Positions 17,277 through 25,101 of a DNA stretch of 64,000 bases are shown piece by piece. The stretch is from an uncultured Collinsella sp. (GTDB lineage Bacteria > Actinomycetota > Coriobacteriia > Coriobacteriales > Coriobacteriaceae). Under the pieces are notes generated by a model that saw only the letters and a list, made by a program, of their open reading frames with translations, was not told where the DNA came from and ran no database searches. Where the stretch lies: positions 8,539 through 72,538 of the forward strand of contig CAAERQ010000005.1 of NCBI GenBank assembly GCA_900758475.1, written 5' to 3'. The first letter of the stretch is position 1; every line of letters begins with the position of its first letter. The translations under genes and the position numbers were made by a program.

Positions 17277-18790
17277 TGGCGCTAAGCTTCGATTCCCTTA
17301 CCGCCGCCCAGATCGCCGCGGGCGTTGCCACCGGCGACTTTACCGCTACCGAGGTGGCCCAGGCCTCCCTTGCCGCCATCGAAGCGCGCGAGGGCGGGGT
17401 CCAGGCATTCCTGCAGGTGTCGCCCGAGCTTGCGCTCGAGACCGCCGCGCGCGTGGATGCCGACCGTGCCGCAGGCAAGCCACTGCCCCCGCTTGCGGGC
17501 GTGCCGCTGGCCATCAAGGACAACATGAACCTCGTGGGCACGCGCACTACCTGCGCTTCCCGCATGCTCGAGAACTACCAGAGCGTCTACACCGCCACCT
17601 GCGTCCAGCGCATGCTCGATGCCGGCTGCCTGCCCATGGGCAAGGCCAACATGGACGAGTTTGCCTTTGGCAGCTCCACCGAGAGCTCGGCGTTCCACCG
17701 CACCAACAACCCCTGGGATACCGAGCGCGTGCCCGGCGGCTCCTCGGGCGGCTCCGCTGCTGCCGTCGCCGCGGGCGAGGTCGCGCTCTCGCTGGGCTCG
17801 GACACCGGCGGCTCCATTCGCCAGCCGGCGTCGCTGTGCGGCGTGGTGGGCTTTAAGCCCACGTATGGTGCCGTGAGCCGTTACGGCGTGGTTGCCTTTG
17901 GCTCGTCGCTCGACCAGGTGGGTCCCTTTGGCCGCACGGTCGAGGATGTCGCGCTGGCCATGAACGCGCTTACCGGCGCGGGCCACGATCCGTACGACTG
18001 CACCAGCCAGGATTGCGCCGTCGACTTTACCGAGCACCTCAACGACAGCATCGAGGGCAAGCGCGTGGGCATTATCCCCGCGTTTATGGAGGCCGAGGGC
18101 CTGACGCCCGAGGTCAAGGCCGCTGTTCAGCGCGCCGCCCAGGAGCTGCAGAACCAGGGCGCCGAGCTGGTCGAGGTCGACCTGCCGCACCTGGACGCCG
18201 CCATCGCCGCCTACTACGTCATCGGCCCGGCGGAGGCGTTCTCCAACCTGGCCCGCTTTGACGGCATTCGCTATGGCTATCAGGAGGAGGGCTGCGCCAA
18301 CCTGTCCGACCAGAGCTCGCTTTCGCGCGCCCACGGCTTTGGCGCCGAGGCCAAGCGCCGTCAGATGCTCGGCGCCTACCTGCTGAGCTCGGGCGTGTAC
18401 GACAAGTACTACTACGCTGCGCAAAAGGCCCGTACGCTCATCACACAGGACTACGACGCCGCGTATGCCAAAGTGGACACCATCCTCATGCCCGCATCGC
18501 CGCGCACGGCCTTTAAGTTTGGCGAGATCAGCGACCCCACGCAGATGTACCTCTCCGACCTGTACACCATCTCGCTCAACATCTGTGGCAACGGTGGTAT
18601 CTCGGTGCCGCTGGGCTTGGGCGAGGATACTCAGTTGCCCGTTTCTGCCCAGCTGGTTGGTCCGGCCTTTAAGGACCGTCAGCTGCTCACGTTTGCCCGC
18701 GCCCTGGAGCGCGGCTTTGCCGATGCCGCCACGGGTGCGCCCGCGCTTTCCGTCGCGCCCGATTTTGCCGGGAAGGGAGGCGAGCTGTAA
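17276..18790 (+). CDS. gatA: Asp/Glu-tRNA amidotransferase subunit A
   Basis: This 504-residue amidase-signature enzyme hydrolyses glutamine and feeds ammonia through the complex to GatB. The Ser-cisSer-Lys triad is visible as K81 (AIKDN), S156 (PGGSSGGS) and S180 (DTGGSIRQPAS). Length and motifs match GatA of other actinobacteria. It is translationally coupled on both sides: gatC stop/gatA start and gatA stop/gatB start both overlap by one base in TAATG, consistent with 1:1:1 subunit production. Confidence 0.97.
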   Translation: MALSFDSLTAAQIAAGVATGDFTATEVAQASLAAIEAREGGVQAFLQVSPELALETAARVDADRAAGKPLPPLAGVPLAIKDNMNLVGTRTTCASRMLENYQSVYTATCVQRMLDAGCLPMGKANMDEFAFGSSTESSAFHRTNNPWDTERVPGGSSGGSAAAVAAGEVALSLGSDTGGSIRQPASLCGVVGFKPTYGAVSRYGVVAFGSSLDQVGPFGRTVEDVALAMNALTGAGHDPYDCTSQDCAVDFTEHLNDSIEGKRVGIIPAFMEAEGLTPEVKAAVQRAAQELQNQGAELVEVDLPHLDAAIAAYYVIGPAEAFSNLARFDGIRYGYQEEGCANLSDQSSLSRAHGFGAEAKRRQMLGAYLLSSGVYDKYYYAAQKARTLITQDYDAAYAKVDTILMPASPRTAFKFGEISDPTQMYLSDLYTISLNICGNGGISVPLGLGEDTQLPVSAQLVGPAFKDRQLLTFARALERGFADAATGAPALSVAPDFAGKGGEL

Positions 18791-20466
18791 TGAAGGAGCT
18801 TTCCGAGGTCCTGCAGGATTGGGAGGCCGTGATCGGCCTGGAGATCCATACCGAGCTCACCGCACTCGATACCAAGATGTTCTGCAACTGCAAGCTCAGC
18901 CACGATGACGAGCCCAACGCAAACGTGTGCCCGGTGTGCCTGGGCCTGCCCGGCGCCCTGCCGGTGCCTAACAAGCGCGCCATCGAGAGCATCGTCAAGG
19001 CCGGCCTTGCCACCAACTGCGAGATCCAGCGTCACTCGATGTTCTACCGCAAGCACTACTTCTATCCCGACATGGCCAAGAACTTCCAGACCACGCAGGG
19101 TCCGGTCGCCTTTGCCATGTACGGTCACCTTGATCTGGATGTGACCGGTCGCGGTGCCGCCGAGCGCCCCGACTGCGCGTTTGGCGAGGCCGAGGCTCAG
19201 AGCCTGGCGAGCGCCTCGGCCAACGCCGAGGGCCTGTCCACGTCCATGACGTCGACCATGCGCGAGGGCAATCAGCGCGCCGGCCATCTGGCCAGCTACG
19301 ACGCGTCCAACCTGCAGATGCCCGAGCGCCGCGAGGACGGTTCCTACACGGTGCCCATCCGCATTCTGCGCATCCACATGGAGGAGGATGCCGCCAAGAT
19401 GGTCCATGTGGGCGGCGCTGAGGGCCGCATTACCGCCGCGGCTGAGTCGCTCGTCGACTACAACCGCTGCGGCACGCCTTTGATTGAGCTCGTGACTGAG
19501 CCCGATTTGCGTACGCCCGAGGAAGCGCGCCTGTTTATGGAAAAGCTCCGCCGCATCTTTGTGACGCTGGGCATTTCGGACTGCTCCATGGAGAAGGGTT
19601 CCATGCGCTGCGACGGCAACGTGTCGCTGCGTCGCCGTGGTGAGACCAAGCTGGGAACCAAGACCGAGCTCAAGAATCTCAACTCGTTTAAGAGCCTGCA
19701 TGACGGCCTTGCCTACGAGATCTGCCGCCAGGCCGAGGTGCTCGAGGAGGGCGGCATCATCTATCAGGAGACCCGCCACTGGGAGCCCAGCCGCAAGCGC
19801 ACCGTGGTCATGCGCGTTAAGGAGACGGCAGACGACTATCGTCTGTTCCCCGATCCCGATCTGGCGCCGTTCGATCTGGACGACGAGTTTATCGACCACT
19901 GCCGTGGCGAGATCCCCGAGCTGCCCGATGCCAAGCGCGTCCGTTTTGAGGCCGACTTTGGCATTAAGGCGGCCGACGCCGAGCAGATTGCCGGCGACCC
20001 CGAGTTTGCCGAGTTCTTTGAGGCCGCCGCTGCCGATATGGCTGGCAAGGAGGCCCAGACGGTCGCAAACCTGCTGGTGAACGAGATGATCGCCTACCTT
20101 AAGGGCGCGGGCGTGTCGCTCGCCGAGTCCGGCATCGCGCCGGCTCAGGTGGCAGCGCTGGCTAAGCTGCTGGCGACCGATGCCATCAGCTCCAACCAAG
20201 CGCACGAGGTCTTTGAGGCCATGGCCCAGACCGGCGACGACCCCAATAAGATCGTCGACGAGCGTGGTATGCGTCAGGTGAGTGATGCCGGCGCGCTGCA
20301 GCCGATCGTGGACGAGGTGCTGGCAAACTGTGCCGATCAGGCGCAGCAGTATCGTGACGGCAACCAGAAGGTCATCGGCTTTCTGGTGGGCCAGTGCATG
20401 AAGGCGAGCCGCGGCAAGGGCAACCCGAAGCTCTTCAACGAGTTGCTGAGAGCGTCGCTCTCGTAA
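18790..20466 (+). CDS. gatB: Asp/Glu-tRNA amidotransferase subunit B
   Basis: This kinase/transamidase subunit phosphorylates the tRNA-bound glutamate or aspartate and amidates it. The N-terminal GatB signature (VIGLEIHTEL) is followed by zinc-binding cysteines (CNCKLS and CPVCLG) and the C-terminal YqeY-like tRNA-binding tail (NQKVIGFLVGQCMKASRGKGNP). At 558 residues it is longer than the usual 475-500. The extra residues appear to lie in the middle of the cradle domain (around residues 120-160, a segment with SASANAEGLSTSMTSTMREG). A large structured element begins four bases after the stop. Confidence 0.96.
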   Translation: MKELSEVLQDWEAVIGLEIHTELTALDTKMFCNCKLSHDDEPNANVCPVCLGLPGALPVPNKRAIESIVKAGLATNCEIQRHSMFYRKHYFYPDMAKNFQTTQGPVAFAMYGHLDLDVTGRGAAERPDCAFGEAEAQSLASASANAEGLSTSMTSTMREGNQRAGHLASYDASNLQMPERREDGSYTVPIRILRIHMEEDAAKMVHVGGAEGRITAAAESLVDYNRCGTPLIELVTEPDLRTPEEARLFMEKLRRIFVTLGISDCSMEKGSMRCDGNVSLRRRGETKLGTKTELKNLNSFKSLHDGLAYEICRQAEVLEEGGIIYQETRHWEPSRKRTVVMRVKETADDYRLFPDPDLAPFDLDDEFIDHCRGEIPELPDAKRVRFEADFGIKAADAEQIAGDPEFAEFFEAAAADMAGKEAQTVANLLVNEMIAYLKGAGVSLAESGIAPAQVAALAKLLATDAISSNQAHEVFEAMAQTGDDPNKIVDERGMRQVSDAGALQPIVDEVLANCADQAQQYRDGNQKVIGFLVGQCMKASRGKGNPKLFNELLRASLS

Positions 20467-20469
20467 ACG

Positions 20470-20612
20470 GGAACCCGGGAGCCCCGGCAGGGCGGGTGCT
20501 TCCTCAAAATTTCGAACAGTCCTGCGCAAGACGAAGGCCACATTAAGTGGCCTTCTTTGCGTGCGGAACTCATTTTGAGCAAGCACCCGCCCTGCCGGGG
20601 CTCCCGGGTTCC
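20470..20612 (+). other. Long structured 3' element A (conserved hairpin)
   Basis: The outer arms (20470-20511 and 20571-20612) pair at 40 of 42 positions. They enclose a 59-base core with ACAGTCCTG (20516), an inner hairpin with loop region CACATTAAGTG (20539), and CGTGCGGAACTC (20560). The same three motifs, with identical 14 and 10 base spacings, occur on the minus strand at 35097-35152 inside unrelated outer arms. It starts four bases after the gatB stop codon. See findings. Confidence 0.75.
20533..20558 (+). terminator. Inner hairpin of element A, terminator-like
   Basis: GAAGGCCAC and GTGGCCTTC enclose ATTAA, followed by TTTG. It could terminate gatCAB transcripts, although the T-run is poor. 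Confidence 0.55.
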
Positions 20613-20785
20613 GTGACGACTCGGCCGTTCGGGTCAGGTGGGGCTGAATTGAATAGAGTGAATGGGCGTGCCGTCGGCGCGCCCATTGTTTTGAAGGGAA
20701 CTCATTTTGAGCAAGCACCCGCCCTGCCGGGGCTCCCAGGTTCCGTGACGACTCGGCCGTTCGGGTCAGGCGGGCTGAATGGAAT
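20565..20785. repeat. Tandem duplication of the 3' half of element A
   Basis: 20565-20654 and 20697-20785 are near-identical (GGAACTCATTTTGAGC, then the GC-rich outer arm, then GTGACGACTCGGCCGTTC and on to GGGCTGAAT). Each copy is followed by a different terminator-like hairpin. Confidence 0.85.
20661..20692 (+). terminator. Terminator-like hairpin between the duplicated units
   Basis: AATGGGCG and CGCCCATT, followed by GTTTT. Confidence 0.6.
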
Positions 20786-20791
20786 TTGGTG

Positions 20792-20823
20792 AATGAGGGC
20801 GCCGTTGGCGCCCTCATTCTTTA
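20792..20823 (+). terminator. Terminator-like hairpin after the second duplicated unit
   Basis: AATGAGGGCGCC and GGCGCCCTCATT around GTT, followed by CTTTA. The stem is perfect. Confidence 0.65.
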
Positions 20824-20837
20824 TGGATGTTGAAAAC

Positions 20838-21018
20838 GAAGGTGAATACTTTTCCGCGAAGTGAACGACCTATTATTGACCCCTGAAACATCAACACTTT
20901 TCTGGCTCGGTTTCCTGCGGTTTTGTCGAGTGTTTCCTGCGGTTTTGCTGCGAAAAAATGTGGATGCTTCGGGGGTCCAATTTTGCTCGTTCACTTCGCG
21001 GAAAACCATTCACCTTCA
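20838..21018. repeat. 181 bp long inverted repeat, MITE-like
   Basis: Terminal arms 20838-20868 and 20988-21018 match at 29 of 31 positions. The similarity continues inward with more mismatches to about 68 bases per arm. The apex contains TTTCCTGCGGTTTT twice. No ORF of convincing quality lies inside. The remaining 230 bases to the DUF6110 gene hold only the metal-regulator-like dyad. Confidence 0.75.
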
Positions 21019-21140
21019 ATTTGCTGGAGAGGGGAGGGCTCCCTCTTTGGCGTCACGGATGTACATCGCGGCGGGCGGATCGCCAGAAGCCGGCTGCTCC
21101 GTATCTTAAGATTTCCAAAAAGTTAACCTTTGTTGACCTT

Positions 21141-21164
21141 AATAGTTAGATAAACTAAACTATT
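21141..21164. promoter_or_regulatory. AT-rich dyad upstream of the metal ATPase operon, candidate metalloregulator site
   Basis: AATAGTT and AACTATT flank AGATAAACTA. Its size and AT-rich dyad form resemble DtxR/MntR- or Fur-family operators, and it lies 85 bases before a predicted metal-transport operon. The sequence alone does not say which regulator. Confidence 0.4.
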
Positions 21165-21248
21165 TTCCAAAAGTGTGCTCGAGCAAACTTATTTACTCGG
21201 GTGCTGAGGCACCGTGCCGCGTCTAATGCGGCAAAAGGGAGAAGCAAC

Positions 21249-21494
21249 ATGAAGAAGTCGACGTTTAACACCCTGCTTGTCGGTGGCGGTTTTCTGCTTG
21301 GTACGGCCGGCATCAAGCTGCTTACCAGCGCTCCGGTCAAGAATGCCTGCGTGCAGGGCATCGCGTGCGGTATGCGCGTCAAGAACTGCTACCAGGACAT
21401 GGTCGAGCAGGCCAAGGCCAATGTCGATGACATGGTTGCCGAGGCTGCCTACATCACCCAGAGCGAGTCCGCTGCAGACAAGGCAGCCGAGTAG
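21249..21494 (+). CDS. DUF6110-like small protein
   Basis: This 81-residue protein has a glycine-rich hydrophobic N-terminus (FNTLLVGGGFLLGTAGIKLLTS) that could insert in the membrane. An amphipathic C-terminal helix (YQDMVEQAKANVDDMVAEAAYI) follows. Proteins of this form are often encoded directly upstream of heavy-metal P-type ATPases in Firmicutes and Coriobacteria. ATG at 21249 follows AAAAGGGAG. The ATPase gene starts 18 bases after the stop, so the pair is an operon. Role unknown; an accessory or metal-delivery function is inference from context. Confidence 0.7.
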   Translation: MKKSTFNTLLVGGGFLLGTAGIKLLTSAPVKNACVQGIACGMRVKNCYQDMVEQAKANVDDMVAEAAYITQSESAADKAAE

Positions 21495-21512
21495 CGCTCC
21501 TAGGCACAAACT

Positions 21513-23588
21513 ATGAGATTCTCGATTATTAGCGAGATCCCCGGCAGGACCCGTCTTCAATTGGCGGGTCCTGTGCCAGAGAGTGATCTCGATGCACTTC
21601 TTAAGCTCAGCGGCGATATTGACGGCGTGCACAAGGTGCGCGTTTATGGCCGTATTGGCCAGATGGCGCTCGAATATGACGAGCAATGTCGTGCGGGCGT
21701 GCTCGACGCCTTGGGTGCGCTCGATGCCCAGGCCATTGCCGACGCAAAGACGGGTTACGTGATGCAGCTTGAGCCACGCAAGCACAAGCTCGTTATGGAT
21801 CTTGCCACACTTATCGGCGCCCACTACGCGCGCCGCTGGTTCCTGCCTACGCCTCTGCGTGCGGTGTTTGTCGTGGCCGGTTACATGACCTTTTTGCGCG
21901 CCGCTCTCCACGAGCTCGCGCAACCGTGTCTGACCGTCCCCGTGCTCGATGCCTCGGCCATTGGCATCTCGTTTGTTAAGCGCGACGTCAATACCGCGGG
22001 CCAGACGATGTTCCTGCTCAACGTGGGCGAGTTGCTCGAGGACTACACGCGCGCCATGAGCGAAAACGAGCTCATCAACTCGCTGCTCGATGTGCCCGAC
22101 AAGGCGCAAAAGGTCGTCGGCGACACCGAGGTAAGCGTTGCCGCGACCGAGCTTGAGCCCGGCGATCTTGTCGCCGTGCGCACTGGCATGTCCATTTGCA
22201 TCGACGGTGTTGTCGAGCAGGGGAGCGCTATGGTCAACCAGGCGACCCTGACCGGCGAGCCGCTTGCCGTCGAGCGCAGCGCAGGCGACGACGTGTTCGC
22301 CGGCACCGTCGTGGAAGATGGCAGCATCTTGGTGCACGTGCGCGCCAATACGGCGCAAACCAAACTGCGCTCAATCGTCTCGCTCGTGCAGACGGCCGAC
22401 TCGCTCAAGTCCGAGGGCCAGTCGCATATGGAAGACCTTGCCAACAAGATCGTCCCGTGGAACTTCCTGCTCGCGGGCCTGGTTGCGCTTACCACCCGCA
22501 GCCTCATCAAGACCTCAGCGGCACTGATGGTCGACTACTCGTGCGCACTCAAGCTCACGGGTTCCGTTGCTGTCATGACTGCCATGAGCGATGCTGCCAA
22601 GATGGGCGTCATGGTCAAGGGCGCGAAGTACTTTGAGTCGTTTGCCAAGGCCGATACCATCGTGTTTGATAAGACCGGCACGCTCACCGAGGCGCAGCCG
22701 CGTCTTGCCTGCGTGCTCACCACCGATGGCTGGAGCGAGGACGAGGTTCTGCGCCTTTCCGCCTGCTTAGAGGAGCATTTCCCGCATCCGGTGGCACGCG
22801 CCGTGGTCAATGCGGCACGCGAGCGCGAGCTCGAGCATCGCGAGCGCCATGCTGCCGTCGAGTACATCGTGGCGCACGGCATCGCTTCGTCCATTGAAGG
22901 GCGTCGCGCCATCATCGGTTCCGCGCACTTTGTATTTGAGGACGAGGGTGCGCAGCTCGAGTCCGACATCAAGGAGCAAATCGAGTTCCAGGTGCAGGGC
23001 TTGTCGCCGTTGTATCTGGCGGTCGACGGCACGGTCGTGGGCGTGCTCGGCATCGAGGATCCGCTCAAGCCCGGGGTCCGCGAGGCCATCGCCGACCTGC
23101 ATGCGCTTGGCGTCAAGCATGTCGTTATGCTCACGGGCGACTCCGAGCGCACGGCCGAGCGCATTGCGCGAGAGGCAGGGGTCGACGAGTTTAAGGCCGA
23201 GCTGCTGCCCGAGGACAAGTACGCTTATGTGGAGCACATTAAGAGCGAGGGGCGCCATGTTGCCATGGTGGGCGACGGCGTCAACGATTCGCCGGCGCTC
23301 GGTTTGGCCGACGTGGGCCTGGCGATGGGTGGCGGAAGCGACATCGCCAAGGAGGTCGCCGATATCATCCTGACTGATACGGATCTCGCCGCGATCGTGC
23401 GCCTGCGCCGCATGAGCCAGGGCCTCGTTGATCGTCTGACGAGCTCCTACTCTAAGGTGATGCTCACCAACTCAGCGCTCCTGGCGCTGGGCATTACCGG
23501 CGCGATTACCCCGCAGGCGTCGTCGTTGCTGCACAATGGCTCGACGATTGCCTACAGCCTGAGCAACGCGAAAGCGTATCTTCGTTAG
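21513..23588 (+). CDS. Heavy-metal translocating P-type ATPase with SCALK motif
   Basis: This is a 691-residue P1B-type ATPase. The N-terminal 75 residues have a ferredoxin-like HMA fold pattern but no CxxC metal ligand. The actuator domain carries TGEP, the phosphorylation site is D386 in DKTGTLT, and the hinge has GDGVNDSPAL. The transmembrane metal site before the P domain reads YSCALKL (C344), lacking the proline of the usual CPC, CPH or SPC motif. Metal specificity therefore cannot be assigned; such enzymes may export manganese, zinc or iron. It sits second in an operon with the DUF6110 protein, downstream of an AT-rich dyad. Confidence 0.9.
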   Translation: MRFSIISEIPGRTRLQLAGPVPESDLDALLKLSGDIDGVHKVRVYGRIGQMALEYDEQCRAGVLDALGALDAQAIADAKTGYVMQLEPRKHKLVMDLATLIGAHYARRWFLPTPLRAVFVVAGYMTFLRAALHELAQPCLTVPVLDASAIGISFVKRDVNTAGQTMFLLNVGELLEDYTRAMSENELINSLLDVPDKAQKVVGDTEVSVAATELEPGDLVAVRTGMSICIDGVVEQGSAMVNQATLTGEPLAVERSAGDDVFAGTVVEDGSILVHVRANTAQTKLRSIVSLVQTADSLKSEGQSHMEDLANKIVPWNFLLAGLVALTTRSLIKTSAALMVDYSCALKLTGSVAVMTAMSDAAKMGVMVKGAKYFESFAKADTIVFDKTGTLTEAQPRLACVLTTDGWSEDEVLRLSACLEEHFPHPVARAVVNAARERELEHRERHAAVEYIVAHGIASSIEGRRAIIGSAHFVFEDEGAQLESDIKEQIEFQVQGLSPLYLAVDGTVVGVLGIEDPLKPGVREAIADLHALGVKHVVMLTGDSERTAERIAREAGVDEFKAELLPEDKYAYVEHIKSEGRHVAMVGDGVNDSPALGLADVGLAMGGGSDIAKEVADIILTDTDLAAIVRLRRMSQGLVDRLTSSYSKVMLTNSALLALGITGAITPQASSLLHNGSTIAYSLSNAKAYLR

Positions 23589-23607
23589 GGTTTTCGATTG
23601 AGCTTAT

Positions 23608-23654
23608 GGCCTGCATTCGGGCGGTACCGCAACCGCCAGGGTGCAGGCCTTTTT
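23608..23654 (+). terminator. Intrinsic terminator of the metal ATPase operon
   Basis: GGCCTGCA and TGCAGGCC enclose an inner GGCGGT/ACCGCC-like stem, followed by TTTTT. It overlaps the end of the convergent gene by two bases. Confidence 0.85.
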
Positions 23655-24087
23655 AGGCAAGTGCAGCTTTGATGGCGGGGACTTCGGTGAGCTGCTCGGC
23701 TGCCTTTTCGTTGGAGCTGTCGAGTGCTGCCAGACTGCGGTAGACCCACTCGTTGACCTGGGTGTTCTTGACGCCTGCGGTCTGCATGAGGGCGCCTACC
23801 TCGCGGATTGCTGCGAGCAAGTCGGCTTTGGGACCCGCGAGCTCGACCTCGATGCCGTGGTAGGCGGACACGCCGCGGTTCTCACTCACGTGGTCGATAA
23901 AGCTCTCGACGGTCTCGAGCTGCTGGGCGAGAGCAACATCATCGTCGGCGTCCAGCGCGACGAGTGCGTTCGATACTGTGAGGGCGGGATGCCCGCAGGG
24001 GACAAAGCCCTCGATGACATCCATAGCTTCGGTAATGGTTGAGCCCAGGCCTGCGAGGGCATTGACGAGTTGCTGCTTGGTATCCAT
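23653..24087 (-). CDS. Hypothetical protein, 144 residues
   Basis: I do not recognise this protein. It is soluble, acidic and predicted mostly helical (MDTKQQLVNALAGLGSTITE at the start). The pattern GFVPCGHPALTVSNALVALDADDD occurs near residue 30. The reading frame extends further upstream, but that would overlap the tmRNA gene. ATG at 24087 is preceded by GAAAGGACC on the coding strand, so it is the likely start. It converges on the metal ATPase and diverges from tmRNA; the 237 bases between its start and the tmRNA should hold both promoters, but I found no clear boxes. Confidence 0.72.
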   Translation of the reverse strand: MDTKQQLVNALAGLGSTITEAMDVIEGFVPCGHPALTVSNALVALDADDDVALAQQLETVESFIDHVSENRGVSAYHGIEVELAGPKADLLAAIREVGALMQTAGVKNTQVNEWVYRSLAALDSSNEKAAEQLTEVPAIKAALA

Positions 24088-24324
24088 AACGGTCCTTTCG
24101 ACGGGTCGATTGTGCTTGGCGAAAATATACGTGACGCGATTGGTGGCAAAAGTGCGAAGTGCAGCGCACATTGGGGTCTTCACAGCTCGTGCATAGAACA
24201 GCTGTCCGCTTTCAGAACGTGGTAAGATAACACTCCACAAGCGGGGCTCGCCCCGTATGTTCCTTGAAAAGTCGACGGGTGTTGGGTACTCGTGCCCAAT
24301 GCCATCCAGACTTTCCCGACATTC

Positions 24325-24688
24325 GGGGGCGACTGGTTTCGACACGATAGCTCTGAGAGAGGAAGCAAGCCGAGGTCTCCTCGCCTCGTTAAACAGGGGT
24401 ACCGTCAAATTGAATTGACAACAACTCTTCTTTTGAGCCTATGGCTCTCGCTGCTTAGTTTATAGCGGCGCGTCAACCCGGTGATTTCCCCGACACCGGC
24501 GCGACGTCATTTTAGGGGAATGCTCCCGCGCACGTAATCGGTATGGCGCGGGCTAAGACCGAACCGGTCGGGATGCCGCGAGCGTGTCGCTGCGCGCAAA
24601 GCGTCCGAGACTAAATCAGCGACTGAGCTTGGAGATGCCAATCAGGGGGCTTTCGTGGACCGGAGTTCGATTCTCCGCGCCTCCACCA
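24325..24688 (+). ncRNA. ssrA: Transfer-messenger RNA (tmRNA, 10Sa RNA)
   Basis: This RNA rescues stalled ribosomes with SmpB and tags the unfinished protein for degradation. The 5' end GGGGGCGACUGG with UUUCGAC pairs with the 3' end CGCCUCC, followed by encoded ACCA. The T-arm GGAGUUCGAUUCUCC is clear. The tag frame reads DNNSSFEPMALAA then UAG (24417-24458), with the usual hydrophobic ALAA end; the exact resume codon is uncertain by one codon. The length, 364 nt, is typical for a one-piece tmRNA. Confidence 0.96.
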
Positions 24689-24698
24689 ATCGTTACAG

Positions 24699-24732
24699 GC
24701 AGGTAGAGAAGTGTCTCTACCTGCTTTTTTAT
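24699..24732 (+). terminator. Intrinsic terminator of tmRNA
   Basis: GCAGGTAGAG and CTCTACCTGC around AAGTGT, followed by seven Ts. Confidence 0.93.
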
Positions 24733-24745
24733 TACATATAGATAC

Positions 24746-24762
24746 CGCGGAGAATCGAACTC
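24746..24762. repeat. Inverted 17-base copy of the tmRNA T-arm
   Basis: CGCGGAGAATCGAACTC (24746-24762) is the exact reverse complement of the tmRNA 3' segment GAGTTCGATTCTCCGCG, 58 bases beyond its end. It could be a decayed attachment-site remnant or a chance inverted duplication. Confidence 0.65.
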
Positions 24763-24792
24763 TACGCAGGGCGCGGGCGTTAAGAAAACGCC

Positions 24793-25014
24793 TCAGTGAC
24801 GCAGAGTGGGATGTACTTTCCCAATGGCAGCCCAGGCGGAAAGTCCATCCCGGAATCCGCGCTCAGACTGGGACACAGTTTCCGGATGACGCCGCAAGCG
24901 GAAAGCGCATCCCGGAATCTAAGCTCGGAATGGGATGCATTTTCCGGATGGCGCCTCAAGCGGAAACTGCAACCCGGAATCGCCCCTCAGAACGGGACGT
25001 GCTTTCCGCCAGCC
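24793..25014. repeat. 62 bp tandem repeat, about 3.5 units
   Basis: CATCCCGGAATC or a close variant recurs at 24846, 24908 and 24970, a period of exactly 62. Each unit carries a dyad (GGGATG...TTTCC and GGAAA...CATCCC), so the array is a chain of imperfect palindromes. It fills most of the 370 bases between the tmRNA terminator and the patatin gene. ORFs through it look like repeat read-through. Confidence 0.8.
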
Positions 25015-25101
25015 GCTCCGTCCTCCTCAACTCAAAACCTATGCGCCCTCCATTCCAAAACTGGGTAGAAGAAAGCCAAAACGCAATCGCAGGAGGTCAA
25101 T

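Noticed and set aside
18679..20817. 712-codon minus-strand ORF opposite gatB, running into the repeats
   Set aside because: It covers gatB and the repeat unit, contains internal repetition from the duplicated element, and has no recognisable domain.
23653..24408. Longer form of the hypothetical minus-strand protein (251 residues)
   Set aside because: The extension runs into the tmRNA gene; the ATG at 24087 has a ribosome-binding site.
24793..25014. CRISPR array
   Set aside because: The 62 bp period is made of adjacent drifting units with no conserved short repeat separated by unique spacers, and no cas genes are nearby.
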